Under the pieces are notes generated by a model. It saw nothing but the letters and a program-made list of their open reading frames with translations. It had not been told where the DNA came from and did no database searches. Shown one piece after another: positions 1 to 7,899 of a stretch of 16,417 bases of DNA. Both the position numbers and the translations under genes were made by a program. Numbering within the stretch: the first letter of the stretch is position 1; each line of letters opens with the position of its first letter. Source of the stretch: Prevotellaceae bacterium (lineage in GTDB: Bacteria > Bacteroidota > Bacteroidia > Bacteroidales > Bacteroidaceae); contig JAISIB010000003.1 of NCBI GenBank assembly GCA_031262265.1, positions 1-16,417 on the forward strand, read 5' to 3'.

Positions 1-1864
1 AGATGTCGGGAACCAAAGTCTCGTCCGCATCGTTGCGAAGATATTGCAACTTGCCCGCCGGCGTATCGTTGCGCAACTTAGCAGAAACCTCGAACCCGAC
101 GCCGGCGTTGTTCTCCACCTCGTATTTGAGCACGCTCTCACGAATGTAAGACATCTGGTCGTCCGACGTAGCTTTGAGTGCCACGAACACGTTGTCCTTA
201 TCTGTCGTTAGGAACTTGTCCATCGGCGACATCACGTCGTAGCGATGCGTAAACGAGAGGTAATTGCGCGGAAATTCCCACGGAAAAAACTCTTGTTTGT
301 GGAAAGCATAAGTTAGTTCCCCTTCGTACTTCCATTTTTTATCGCGGAATCCGTATGCTCCGTAACCGTTCAAAAACCAGTTCGGATTGAGCTTAGCCGT
401 TGTCTTACCGCTCACGCGCAGGCGCAAACCGTCTACGGCATTGCTCGTAATGGCCGTATTGATAGGGCCAAAATCAAATTTACTTGGCTTATCGGGCGGA
501 GTTCCTGTCTCGATGTGATTTTCTATTAGCGCTTTCAACCAAAAAACAACCATACGGAAACCGGGTATCTGCGTCAATTGATTAATAAAGAGATCCATCC
601 GACTTTCAGTCTTCGTCAACGGAACTTGTCGCGCTTGCGCCCAGAATTCATCGCTCTTTATCAGTATATCCGTCTGTTTTATCGTTTCACCCTTGGCGCG
701 GAACGCAGGACTCTCAAACGGTTCGAACGAATAATTCGAATATTTCGTAGTTCGCTCAACCAATACTCCTTGCAGCTGCTTCGCCAGATACAGTTCCACG
801 CTCATATCATCGTCCGTCACCACCCATTTTCCATTCGGCAACTGCTCAAACTCCTGAGCGAGGCTCAAACGATTCACATAGTTGACGCCCGTTCGACGCG
901 GAAGGTTCATCGTACAACGCTTCACGGCATACGAAGAATCGTTGACTACGTACAAATGTCCCGTGAAACCGAAGTCTTGTGAGTTGGCAGGCACAAAAGT
1001 CAAGTGCACGCACAAATCCGTATCCACGTAAATGGTATCCATCAAGAAGAAATGATAAAAACTAATTGCCTCGTCCGCAATTGGACTCACGAAGCGCGAG
1101 TGCATCAAATCGATACTGTTGTTATGGATATTAACGGTTTTGAAAACATCATCAAGTATGGTACCCAGCATGTCGCCCGTAGACATTAGTTCGTCTATCC
1201 CGTTGGAAAGCATACCCGTAATGACTGTTTTTTTGCTTTCGGGACGTTTCCGATAAAGCACTTCCGAAGCTGTCTCCTGAATGGATATAGGCAAGATAAA
1301 CGTCGTATCATCTTGTCTGGGCGAAGGTTCGAGGTATTGTTCGAGGAACGGAATGTTTTTGTACGCCCCGCGCTTCAATTTCTCCCGCGTCATATCGTTC
1401 AGAGAAGTTTTCATCTTCTGATACTTGTCGTAGCGGTAATAATCGTTCTCCTCCAATTCAAAATGCTGCTTATGCGCAATGACGTTACGCATAAAATCGA
1501 CGGCCGGATTATTACGACGTGAGTAGCGTTCGCGACGCGGGCGCACCACTACCTCGCTGAGCATGGTATCATTCGGTTTTAAACGAATATTCAACGTACG
1601 TGCCATCTGCGCCGTAATCGGAATGACCTCTGTCACATAGCCAACGGCCGAAATCGTCAATGCCTTATGCTCGGGATGATACGATACGGTGAAACTGCCG
1701 TCCAAACCCGACGAAGTTCCGATTTCTGTGCCGGCATAATAAACGGAAGCGTATAAAATAGGCTCATTGGTAATGGAATCGGTCACCACGCCTTTGATTT
1801 GAGCAAAAATCGGGGTGCAAAAAAAAGGGAGTAAAAAGTATATGAACGTTCTCCTGTTCGGCAT
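1..1864 (-). CDS. DUF5686 outer-membrane protein with carboxypeptidase-regulatory-like N-terminus (partial, C-terminus outside window)
   Basis: I translated this frame by hand. It opens at ATG 1864-1862 and stays open to the left edge, giving about 621 residues without a stop. Residues 1 to about 21 look like a signal peptide: Arg-rich start, a hydrophobic core, then an FA|Q cleavage-like site. Residues about 22-100 form a carboxypeptidase-regulatory-like beta-sandwich (IKGVVTDS..., SSGLDGSF, ISAVGYV), followed by LSEVVVRPRRERY. The rest matches the DUF5686 pattern: NPAVDFMRNVI, NDYYRYDKYQKM, FVSPI, a QDFGFTGHLYV block and later beta-rich barrel-like segments. The family is known as surface or outer-membrane proteins of Bacteroidota with no settled biochemical role. 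An AGGA motif sits 5' of the ATG and a TAACTTTG -7 element lies close upstream. The gene is divergent from the kinase at 2179. The family call is firm; function is unknown. Confidence 0.85.
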   Translation of the reverse strand, partial: MPNRRTFIYFLLPFFCTPIFAQIKGVVTDSITNEPILYASVYYAGTEIGTSSGLDGSFTVSYHPEHKALTISAVGYVTEVIPITAQMARTLNIRLKPNDTMLSEVVVRPRRERYSRRNNPAVDFMRNVIAHKQHFELEENDYYRYDKYQKMKTSLNDMTREKLKRGAYKNIPFLEQYLEPSPRQDDTTFILPISIQETASEVLYRKRPESKKTVITGMLSNGIDELMSTGDMLGTILDDVFKTVNIHNNSIDLMHSRFVSPIADEAISFYHFFLMDTIYVDTDLCVHLTFVPANSQDFGFTGHLYVVNDSSYAVKRCTMNLPRRTGVNYVNRLSLAQEFEQLPNGKWVVTDDDMSVELYLAKQLQGVLVERTTKYSNYSFEPFESPAFRAKGETIKQTDILIKSDEFWAQARQVPLTKTESRMDLFINQLTQIPGFRMVVFWLKALIENHIETGTPPDKPSKFDFGPINTAITSNAVDGLRLRVSGKTTAKLNPNWFLNGYGAYGFRDKKWKYEGELTYAFHKQEFFPWEFPRNYLSFTHRYDVMSPMDKFLTTDKDNVFVALKATSDDQMSYIRESVLKYEVENNAGVGFEVSAKLRNDTPAGKLQYLRNDADETLVPDI

Positions 1865-1889
1865 ATTTATATCCTTTGCGGTTTGGCTA

Positions 1890-1897
1890 CAAAGTTA
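1890..1897 (-). promoter_or_regulatory. -7 element of the DUF5686 gene promoter
   Basis: On the minus strand this reads TAACTTTG, an exact match to the Bacteroidota sigma-ABfr -7 consensus TAnnTTTG. It would start transcription about 20 nt before the ATG at 1864. The TTG candidate at 1916-1914 is only 16 nt away, shorter than the 19-20 nt seen elsewhere in this window, so the -33 box is uncertain. Confidence 0.5.
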
Positions 1898-2055
1898 GTG
1901 CTTTTGCAAACAACAACTCCGTTTTTTACAATTCTTATAATTATGCGCGGAATATATGCGCGTTTGTTAAGCTATTTTCCTCGTATCTTATGCAATTATC
2001 TTCCCCGCAAAGATATTTTTCTTAGTCGGAAAATCTATTTTCCTATTGTAATTCG

Positions 2056-2063
2056 TATATTTG
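2056..2063 (+). promoter_or_regulatory. -7 element upstream of the histidine kinase
   Basis: TATATTTG matches TAnnTTTG exactly. No good TTTG lies 19-20 nt upstream, so the promoter is only a candidate. It would give a leader of about 110 nt before the kinase ATG at 2179 and would include the short open frame beginning at 2093. Confidence 0.4.
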
Positions 2064-2092
2064 CAGCAGATTACCATTAATATCCTACTCAG

Positions 2093-2188
2093 ATGGAGAC
2101 ACTCTTACATTACATTCGTTCTGTACGCACCTTCAAGTCGTTGCATCGTACCAAGAAATCCACTTACACACATCGCGTATGGTCATAG
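2093..2188 (+). CDS. possible 31-aa leader peptide overlapping the kinase start
   Basis: ATG at 2093 opens a 31-codon frame ending in TAG at 2186-2188, so it overlaps the first 10 nt of the kinase gene (ATG 2179) in another frame. The peptide is basic and rich in His, Arg, Lys, Ser and Thr, with no recognised motif. It starts about 30 nt after the candidate -7 element, so it would be the first ORF on that transcript. It could be a translationally coupled upstream ORF or chance; there is no Shine-Dalgarno sequence at either start. Confidence 0.25.
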   Translation: METLLHYIRSVRTFKSLHRTKKSTYTHRVWS

Positions 2189-4053
2189 AAAGCAGCTTTT
2201 ACGAGCGGATCAAAGACGCCAGAACATCGGCCGAAGATATTCGCAAACTCACTGCCGTGCTCACGGTACACCAGATTGCCATTTGGGAATATGACATACA
2301 GACAAATACGTGTTATTTCTCGAACGATTACTTCCGAATCCTCGGATTAGACAAGATCGGAGTCTATTTCACGGACATAGAGGAATCCTATCAGTTTATC
2401 CACCCCGAAGATTTACCGCGCTATAAGCAGTTCTTCGAAGAACTGCTTCACACCGAGACCGAATCGGCACAGTTGTCGTATCGTTACCTTGGAGTAAACG
2501 GCGAAATTATATGGACGGAGGATCATTTCCTACTACATGGGAAGAACGGCACGCTTAATGAGATTATTGCCTACTCCATCAATGTCACGGAGAAGCGGAA
2601 GAAAGAGCGACAAATTGCTCACTTGGCCGACTACAATAGTAAGATAATCGCCGCACTACCCGACTTCATGTTCATATTCGACGATGATTTCCACATCATC
2701 GAAGTCATCAAATCGCCCCACTCCGAGCTACTCCACCCTGTCGACGAATTACGCGGAGTGGACGCACGCAATATTTATTCTCCGGAAGTCAGCGAGCTAT
2801 ATATCAACAGCATACGTTCTACTTTGCTCGAACAGCGAGTGACGGAAATAGAGTACGCACTGGACGCAGAAGGGCAAACATATTATTTTCAAGCACGCTT
2901 GACGCCATTCAGTCGTACCAAAGTGCTGGCACTGATACACGACATCAGCGAACGCGTTCGCCGATCCAAAGAACTGATTGAGGCCAAACGCAAAGCAGAG
3001 GAAGCCGACCGGATGAAGAACATCTTTCTGGCCAGTATGAGCCATGAAATCCGAACGCCGCTCAACGCCATCATAGGATTCTCGGAAATTGTTTCGCTAA
3101 CGGACGACCCGGCAGAAAGAGAAGACTATCTGAATATCATCCACAAGAATTGCGGTTTGCTTTTGCAACTGATTGATGATATTCTCGACCTATCACGTAT
3201 TGAGGCCGGTAAAGAAGAAATGCATTTTGAAACCGTGAACTTAGCCAAACTCATTCGAGACGTAGACGCGGTACAACGACTAAAAATACCGGCACAGATA
3301 GAATTGCGCACAGAAATCCCCGAAGAACTCTCTATCTACTCGGACGGAAACCGATTGGTGCAGATTGTTTCTAATTTCATGTCGAACGCAATCAAAAACA
3401 CAAAAGAAGGATCTATCACATTAGGATATAGGCGAGAAGATAACTGGGTGCATCTCTATGTCCGCGACACGGGATGCGGTATCCCCAAAGAAAAATTGGC
3501 TATCATCTTCAACCGTTTTGAGAAGCTCAATGAGTTTACGCAAGGCACCGGCTTAGGATTACCTATCTGCAAACACATTGCCGAACGATTGGGTGGGAAA
3601 ATCGAAGTATCCTCAGAAGAAGGAAAAGGAAGTACGTTTGCCGTGCGATTGCACCTGAGTGATATGTCGCTACTGAACGGCACGCCCGAGAAAAGAAAGA
3701 AAATCATAGTTGCAGAAAGCTCCGAAAAGGAATTTTCCAACATAACATCCAAACTAAGCAAAGAATATGATCTCGTATGGGCTAAGGACGGTGAAGACGC
3801 CATCGAACATTATCTATACGAACAAGCCGACTTATTGCTCGTTAGTATGCGCCTCTCCAAAGTAAGCGGTACGGCAGTAATCGAAAGAATAAGGATGATA
3901 GCACCCAATACGCCGATTATTGCCATTACGGAGCATGCTTACTACACCGAGCAACAGCAAGCTTTTCATGCGGGATGCAGTGAAATCATCACCAAACCTT
4001 ATTCGCTGAGCAGGCTCAAAGAATTGATTGACGGCTTCTTGAAAAATAGTTAG
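2179..4053 (+). CDS. soluble PAS-PAS hybrid histidine kinase with degenerate receiver domain
   Basis: This 624-residue protein has no signal peptide or membrane segment, so it should sense a cytoplasmic cue. Two PAS-like domains come first (about residues 30-140, with HPEDLPRY, and about 145-255). A coiled linker leads to the HisKA domain, with H-box SMSHEIRTPLNAIIGF and phospho-acceptor H289. The HATPase_c domain has N-box N403, G1 DTGCGIP (D430) and G2 GTGLGL (456-461), so the kinase core looks intact. Residues about 508-624 form a receiver-like domain. The acidic pocket reads AESS, the site expected for the phospho-Asp is S556 in LLVSMRL, while T584 and K606 (ITKPY) remain. It should therefore not accept phosphate the normal way. 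No response regulator lies in the window, so the partner is unknown. The start is the first ATG of the frame; it lacks a Shine-Dalgarno sequence, as is common in this phylum. Confidence 0.9.
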   Translation: MVIESSFYERIKDARTSAEDIRKLTAVLTVHQIAIWEYDIQTNTCYFSNDYFRILGLDKIGVYFTDIEESYQFIHPEDLPRYKQFFEELLHTETESAQLSYRYLGVNGEIIWTEDHFLLHGKNGTLNEIIAYSINVTEKRKKERQIAHLADYNSKIIAALPDFMFIFDDDFHIIEVIKSPHSELLHPVDELRGVDARNIYSPEVSELYINSIRSTLLEQRVTEIEYALDAEGQTYYFQARLTPFSRTKVLALIHDISERVRRSKELIEAKRKAEEADRMKNIFLASMSHEIRTPLNAIIGFSEIVSLTDDPAEREDYLNIIHKNCGLLLQLIDDILDLSRIEAGKEEMHFETVNLAKLIRDVDAVQRLKIPAQIELRTEIPEELSIYSDGNRLVQIVSNFMSNAIKNTKEGSITLGYRREDNWVHLYVRDTGCGIPKEKLAIIFNRFEKLNEFTQGTGLGLPICKHIAERLGGKIEVSSEEGKGSTFAVRLHLSDMSLLNGTPEKRKKIIVAESSEKEFSNITSKLSKEYDLVWAKDGEDAIEHYLYEQADLLLVSMRLSKVSGTAVIERIRMIAPNTPIIAITEHAYYTEQQQAFHAGCSEIITKPYSLSRLKELIDGFLKNS

Positions 4054-4080
4054 ACTATCGTAGACGCCTGTCTCCTGTGA

Positions 4081-4122
4081 CCAAATAAAAAGGAAACGCT
4101 CCTATACGGGAACGTTTCCTTT
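4081..4122. terminator. bidirectional intrinsic terminator between the kinase gene and nrdJ
   Basis: AAAGGAAACG (4089-4098) pairs with CGTTTCCTTT (4113-4122). After one mismatch, three more inner pairs close a small loop. Read on the minus strand the hairpin is followed by a T-rich tract (complement of 4081-4091), giving a good terminator for nrdJ. On the plus strand the tail is weaker, but the hairpin sits 36 nt after the kinase stop and probably serves both convergent genes. Confidence 0.8.
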
Positions 4123-4145
4123 CACCTTAATTGTCATCGTAACGA

Positions 4146-6683
4146 TTATCCGCAACGTGAAGCACCGCAAGTTTTGCACGTGAGGCATCCCTCTTGGAAC
4201 ACGAGCGTTTCATTGCCGCAATTCGGGCATTTGCCCTTAGCGGAAACGCCGTCTTCCACGTACTTTTTCAGAGCACGCTCCACACCGTTCTTCCACGTAT
4301 TGATACTTTCGCTGTCCAACTGAAGCGAACCGACCAACTTGACGACCTGCTCAATCGGCATTCGCCAACGTAGCACGCCCGAAATCAATTTCGCATAGTT
4401 CCAATACTCTTTATTGAACTTCTCCGACAGTCCTTCGATAGTCGTTTTGTAACCGCGCTTATTCTGGAACTGAAAATCGTAACGTTTCGTTCCGGTTTCT
4501 TCGTCGATATTCTTAATGATTTTACCGCGCGTCACATTTTTCGGGAGTAAAATTCCTTCTTCATCGTCCTGCAAACCGGTAAATATCTCATACGGATGTC
4601 CATCAAGCAAACCGACAAAAGCCACCCACTTCTCGCGATTGTTTTGAAAGCGGACGACGTCGGCTTCCAAGGTCTTCGGACGAACTTCAACGACTTCGGG
4701 ATGTTTACAAAGCGGCAATTCTTCTTTTTCGTCTTTCGTAGTAGCCAATAGTACGCCCGAACGCGAACCGTCACGGTAAACTGTACATCCTTTGCAGCCC
4801 GATTGCCACGCTTCTACGTACAAACGGTTGACAAGTTCCTCATCTACGTCGGCCGGTAAATTGATCGTAACGCTAATGGAGTGATCTACCCACTTTTGCA
4901 CGCGTCCCTGCATCTTAACTTTCATCAACCAGTCCACATCATTTGACGTTGCCATATAATACGGGGATTTCTTTACCATTTCCTTGATTTCCTCAGACGT
5001 ATAAAGCTTTGCCGGATTATATCCGTTGGCTTCCATCCACGTAACAAACTTATGATGAAAGACAGTGTACTCCTCGAACGCATCTCCTGTTGAATCTACA
5101 TAGTCAATTCTTACCTGCGTATCGTTCGGATTTACTTTCCGGCGACGAGTATAGACGGGTAAAAAGACAGGTTCGATGCCCGACGTCGTTTGCGTCATCA
5201 AGCTGGTAGTACCTGTCGGCGCAATGGTCAGACAAGCGATGTTGCGCCGACCGTGTTTTTGCATTAACTCATACAACTCCTCATCGGCTTCGCGTATGCG
5301 ATTGATAAAGGGATTGGCGGATTCGCGCTCTGCGTCGTAGATCTCAAAAGCACCGCGTTCTTTGGCCATTTCGACTGATGAACGATAGGCACACAATGCA
5401 ACGGTTTTCTGTACTCGCTCTGCGAATGTCGTCGCCTCTTCCGTACCGTAGCGCAAACCAAGTGCTGCAATCATATCGCCTTCGGCCGTAATGCCGACGC
5501 CGGTACGCCTGCCTTGCGCACTTTTCTTATATATTTTCTCCCACAAGATACGTTCGGTACGTTTCGTCTCCGCTTCTTCGGGATCTTCGTTTATCTTTGC
5601 GAGGATGCGCTCTATCTTCTCCAATTCCAAGTCAATAATATCATCCATGATACGTTGTGCCAACGAGACGTGCCTATGAAACAGATCAAAATCAAAGTAA
5701 GCGTCAGATTTGAAAGGATTAACCACGTACGAATAGAGGTTGATCGCCAACAAACGACAGGAGTCGTACGGACAAAGCGGTATCTCTCCGCACGGATTGG
5801 TTGACACCGTACGATATCCTAAGTCGGCATAACAATCAGGTACCGACTCTCGTATGATAGTATCCCAGAATAGTACACCCGGCTCGGCCGATTTCCAAGC
5901 GTTGTGCACGATTTTACGCCACAGTGCCGAAGCATCTATTTCCTTTTCCATACGTGGCACGGTTGCATCTATCGGATATCGTTGCCGATAAGTACGTCCT
6001 TCGATAGCGGCACGCATAAATTCATCGTCCAACTTCACGGAAACATTTGCTCCGGTCACTTTTCCCTCCGTCATCTTCGCATCGATAAACGACTCCGAGT
6101 CCGGATGTTTAATAGATACGCTCAACATGAGCGCACCGCGTCGCCCGTCTTGCGCTACTTCGCGCGTCGAATTAGAGTATCGTTCCATAAACGGAACAAT
6201 ACCTGTTGAGGTTAATGCCGAGTTCTTCACGGGCGAACCTTTGGGGCGAATATGCGACAAATCATGCCCTACTCCGCCACGACGCTTCATTAGTTGCACC
6301 TGTTCTTCGTCAATTTTAATAATCGCACCGTAAGAATCGGCCAGACCGTCCACGCCTATCACAAAACAATTGGAGAGTGACGCCACTTGATAGTCATTTC
6401 CGATACCTGTCATCGGACTTCCTTGCGGCACGATATATTTGAAATGATCAAATAAATCGAACAACTCGCGTGCACTAAGCGGATTCGGATACTTAGCTTC
6501 GATGCGCGCCACCTCGTTTGCAAGTCTCCAATGCATATCCTCCGGCGTTTTTTCATAGATATGGCCAAAGGAATCTTTCACCGCGTATTTGCTCACCCAA
6601 ACACGCGCAGCCAATTCATCGCCCTGAAAGTATCTCAATGATGCTTCGTAGGCTTCGTCATACGTAAATGTTTTCTGTTCCAC
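4146..6683 (-). CDS. nrdJ: adenosylcobalamin-dependent (class II) ribonucleoside reductase
   Basis: This 845-residue enzyme reduces ribonucleotides to deoxyribonucleotides using a thiyl radical generated from adenosylcobalamin, so it needs no oxygen and no small subunit. Visible signatures are SNCFVIG (redox C106), STNPCGE (N296, thiyl C298, E300), the second redox Cys C309 in DSCRLLAINLYS, RTGVGITAEGDM, and APTGTTSLMTQTTSGIEPVF. A C-terminal zinc-ribbon-like tail has four-plus Cys (CPNC...CLTC...C, residues 819-845), which in this family helps re-reduce the active site. The start is GTG at 6683-6681: the frame has a stop at 6701-6699 and no upstream ATG. Length is normal for Bacteroidota NrdJ. 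Transcribed alone, with a promoter about 100 nt upstream and a hairpin terminator downstream. No cobalamin riboswitch is visible. The identification is firm. Confidence 0.95.
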   Translation of the reverse strand: MEQKTFTYDEAYEASLRYFQGDELAARVWVSKYAVKDSFGHIYEKTPEDMHWRLANEVARIEAKYPNPLSARELFDLFDHFKYIVPQGSPMTGIGNDYQVASLSNCFVIGVDGLADSYGAIIKIDEEQVQLMKRRGGVGHDLSHIRPKGSPVKNSALTSTGIVPFMERYSNSTREVAQDGRRGALMLSVSIKHPDSESFIDAKMTEGKVTGANVSVKLDDEFMRAAIEGRTYRQRYPIDATVPRMEKEIDASALWRKIVHNAWKSAEPGVLFWDTIIRESVPDCYADLGYRTVSTNPCGEIPLCPYDSCRLLAINLYSYVVNPFKSDAYFDFDLFHRHVSLAQRIMDDIIDLELEKIERILAKINEDPEEAETKRTERILWEKIYKKSAQGRRTGVGITAEGDMIAALGLRYGTEEATTFAERVQKTVALCAYRSSVEMAKERGAFEIYDAERESANPFINRIREADEELYELMQKHGRRNIACLTIAPTGTTSLMTQTTSGIEPVFLPVYTRRRKVNPNDTQVRIDYVDSTGDAFEEYTVFHHKFVTWMEANGYNPAKLYTSEEIKEMVKKSPYYMATSNDVDWLMKVKMQGRVQKWVDHSISVTINLPADVDEELVNRLYVEAWQSGCKGCTVYRDGSRSGVLLATTKDEKEELPLCKHPEVVEVRPKTLEADVVRFQNNREKWVAFVGLLDGHPYEIFTGLQDDEEGILLPKNVTRGKIIKNIDEETGTKRYDFQFQNKRGYKTTIEGLSEKFNKEYWNYAKLISGVLRWRMPIEQVVKLVGSLQLDSESINTWKNGVERALKKYVEDGVSAKGKCPNCGNETLVFQEGCLTCKTCGASRCG

Positions 6684-6789
6684 AGTCGTTTGTCGATTTC
6701 AGAGTTTATTGTTAATAAAATAATTGTTCTACTCGCATTAGCACAAAGTTAAGTTAGATTCTTTATCTTCTTTCAGTAATTGTGTGCTG

Positions 6790-6821
6790 CAAAGCTAAAA
6801 ACATTTTATCTTCCTACCAAA
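6790..6821 (-). promoter_or_regulatory. nrdJ promoter (TTTG-N20-TAGCTTTG)
   Basis: On the minus strand TTTG (6821-6818) is followed after 20 nt by TAGCTTTG (6797-6790), an exact TAnnTTTG match. The predicted transcript has a leader of about 100 nt before the GTG start at 6683. The same spacing recurs in front of the nitroreductase gene, which supports both calls. Confidence 0.7.
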
Positions 6822-7047
6822 TAAAAACAATAAAATAAGTATGTTAAAAATTAGAGTTCTCCAAAAGAAAGCAAACAACAATTGATAATCAGTTAATTGT
6901 GGTTTTAATCACAACAAGAAGTTTACCAAAAATGAAAACTCATCATAATATTTGGTTTTCTGAAACGAAAAACATACGCACGAAGATATATCGAAAAAAT
7001 CTCAAACCGGCAAACAAAAATCAGCTACGAGGTTGTTTCATTATCAT

Positions 7048-7104
7048 ACCGGCTTATTTCAATAACTTACTTTGAAATTTTAATGACCGGCTTTGTTATT
7101 TCAA
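7048..7104 (+). repeat. paired ACCGGC/ATTTCAA elements at the nitroreductase promoter
   Basis: ACCGGC followed by TTATTTCAA occurs at 7048-7062. It recurs at 7086-7104 with TTTG inserted between the halves, and that TTTG is the -33 box. Between the copies, ATTTCAA (7056-7062) and TTGAAAT (7072-7078) form a 7-bp inverted repeat with a 9-nt spacer. The arrangement looks like an operator beside and within the promoter. The regulator is unknown. Confidence 0.45.
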
Positions 7105-7123
7105 GGAGAAAGCCGTATCTTTG
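7092..7123 (+). promoter_or_regulatory. nitroreductase promoter (TTTG-N20-TATCTTTG)
   Basis: TTTG at 7092-7095 and TATCTTTG at 7116-7123 are separated by 20 nt and match the Bacteroidota -33/-7 pattern exactly. Transcription would start near 7130, leaving a leader under 20 nt before the ATG at 7147. Confidence 0.75.
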
Positions 7124-7146
7124 GATGATAAACAAAGACATTCCAA

Positions 7147-7899
7147 ATGAAATCACTGAACGAGAGGCGTACTATTCGCCACTACACGACACAACCGGTG
7201 CCCGTGGAACTATTAAACGATCTGCTGGCACAATCTTTTAGAGCTTCTACCACCGGCAACATGCAACTTTACAGCATTGTCGTATCTACCGACAAGGAGC
7301 GTATCGCTGCGCTATCTCCCGCCCATTATCATCAAACGGCCATTCGTACGGCGCCGGCCGTACTGACTTTCTGCGCCGACTTTCATCGGTTCAGTTTGTG
7401 GTGCCGACAAAGCAACGCCGAACCGGGATACGAGAATTTTCAATCGTTTATGAATGCGGCGATGGATACGCTAATCGTGGCGCAAACATTTTGCATGCTG
7501 GCCGAAGAGGCAGGGCTGGGAATTTGCTATTTGGGGACGACGACGTACAACCCGCAGGAGATCATTGAAACCTTGCAGTTGCCGCGCTTGGTATTTCCGG
7601 TCACGACGATCACCATCGGCTATCCGGATGAACATCCCGAACAAGCTGATCGTCTTCCGGCCAAATCCCTTATTCATAACGAACGTTATTATGACTATAC
7701 GCCCGAAGAGATCCGCGCAGCTTATACTTACAAAGAATCACTACCGGAGAGCCAAAAATTCATAGCAGAAAATAATAAAGAAACGCTCGCGCAAGTTTTT
7801 ACCAACGTACGCTACGCTCGTTTGGATAACGAACGCATATCGGAGAACTTGATCCAAACTCTACGCCAGCAGGGCTTCTTCGATCTCGGAAAGTGTTGA
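7147..7899 (+). CDS. NfsA/FRP-like nitroreductase family flavoprotein
   Basis: This 250-residue protein has the nitroreductase-fold pattern: an N-terminal RRTIRHY motif (residues 7-13) that contacts FMN phosphate, PAVLTFCADFHR, a central helix AAMDTLIVAQTFCMLAEEAGLGICYLGT, and VFPVTTITIGYPDE before a C-terminal arm. Such enzymes use FMN and NAD(P)H to reduce quinones, flavins or nitro compounds; the physiological substrate cannot be read from sequence. Most similar in layout to oxygen-insensitive NADPH nitroreductases (NfsA/FRP type). The ATG is the first in frame and follows a near-consensus promoter by 24 nt. The last 39 bp overlap the convergent dnaA tail. The C-terminal SENLIQTLRQQGFF looks like genuine family sequence rather than read-through. 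The family is firm, the substrate is not. Confidence 0.88.
   Translation: MKSLNERRTIRHYTTQPVPVELLNDLLAQSFRASTTGNMQLYSIVVSTDKERIAALSPAHYHQTAIRTAPAVLTFCADFHRFSLWCRQSNAEPGYENFQSFMNAAMDTLIVAQTFCMLAEEAGLGICYLGTTTYNPQEIIETLQLPRLVFPVTTITIGYPDEHPEQADRLPAKSLIHNERYYDYTPEEIRAAYTYKESLPESQKFIAENNKETLAQVFTNVRYARLDNERISENLIQTLRQQGFFDLGKC

Larger units (their letters stand above)
1865..2178. other. divergent intergenic control region (314 bp)
   Basis: This AT-rich spacer lies between the divergent DUF5686 and histidine kinase genes. It holds one -7-like element on each strand (1890-1897 minus, 2056-2063 plus) and a 31-codon open frame at 2093-2188. I found no tRNA, riboswitch-like structure or strong hairpin. 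Longer open frames crossing it have no recognisable protein content. Confidence 0.6.
6684..7146. other. 463-bp divergent control region of nrdJ and the nitroreductase gene
   Basis: This strongly AT-rich spacer contains a promoter for each flanking gene (6790-6821 minus, 7092-7123 plus), a second -7-like TAACTTTG on the minus strand at 6751-6744 without a good -33 box, and repeated ATTTCAA/ACCGGC elements at 7048-7104. I saw no cobalamin-riboswitch B12 box, no NrdR-type paired boxes and no convincing small gene. The stretch 6830-7040 shows nothing I can assign. Confidence 0.65.

Noticed and set aside
578..1522. Three plus-strand open frames over 60 codons inside the DUF5686 gene
   Set aside because: They are antisense to a clearly coding frame and have no recognisable protein content.
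6684..6800. Cobalamin riboswitch before nrdJ
   Set aside because: No B12-box-like GCCACTG sequence and no suitable multi-stem fold is evident; such switches usually control B12-independent reductases instead.
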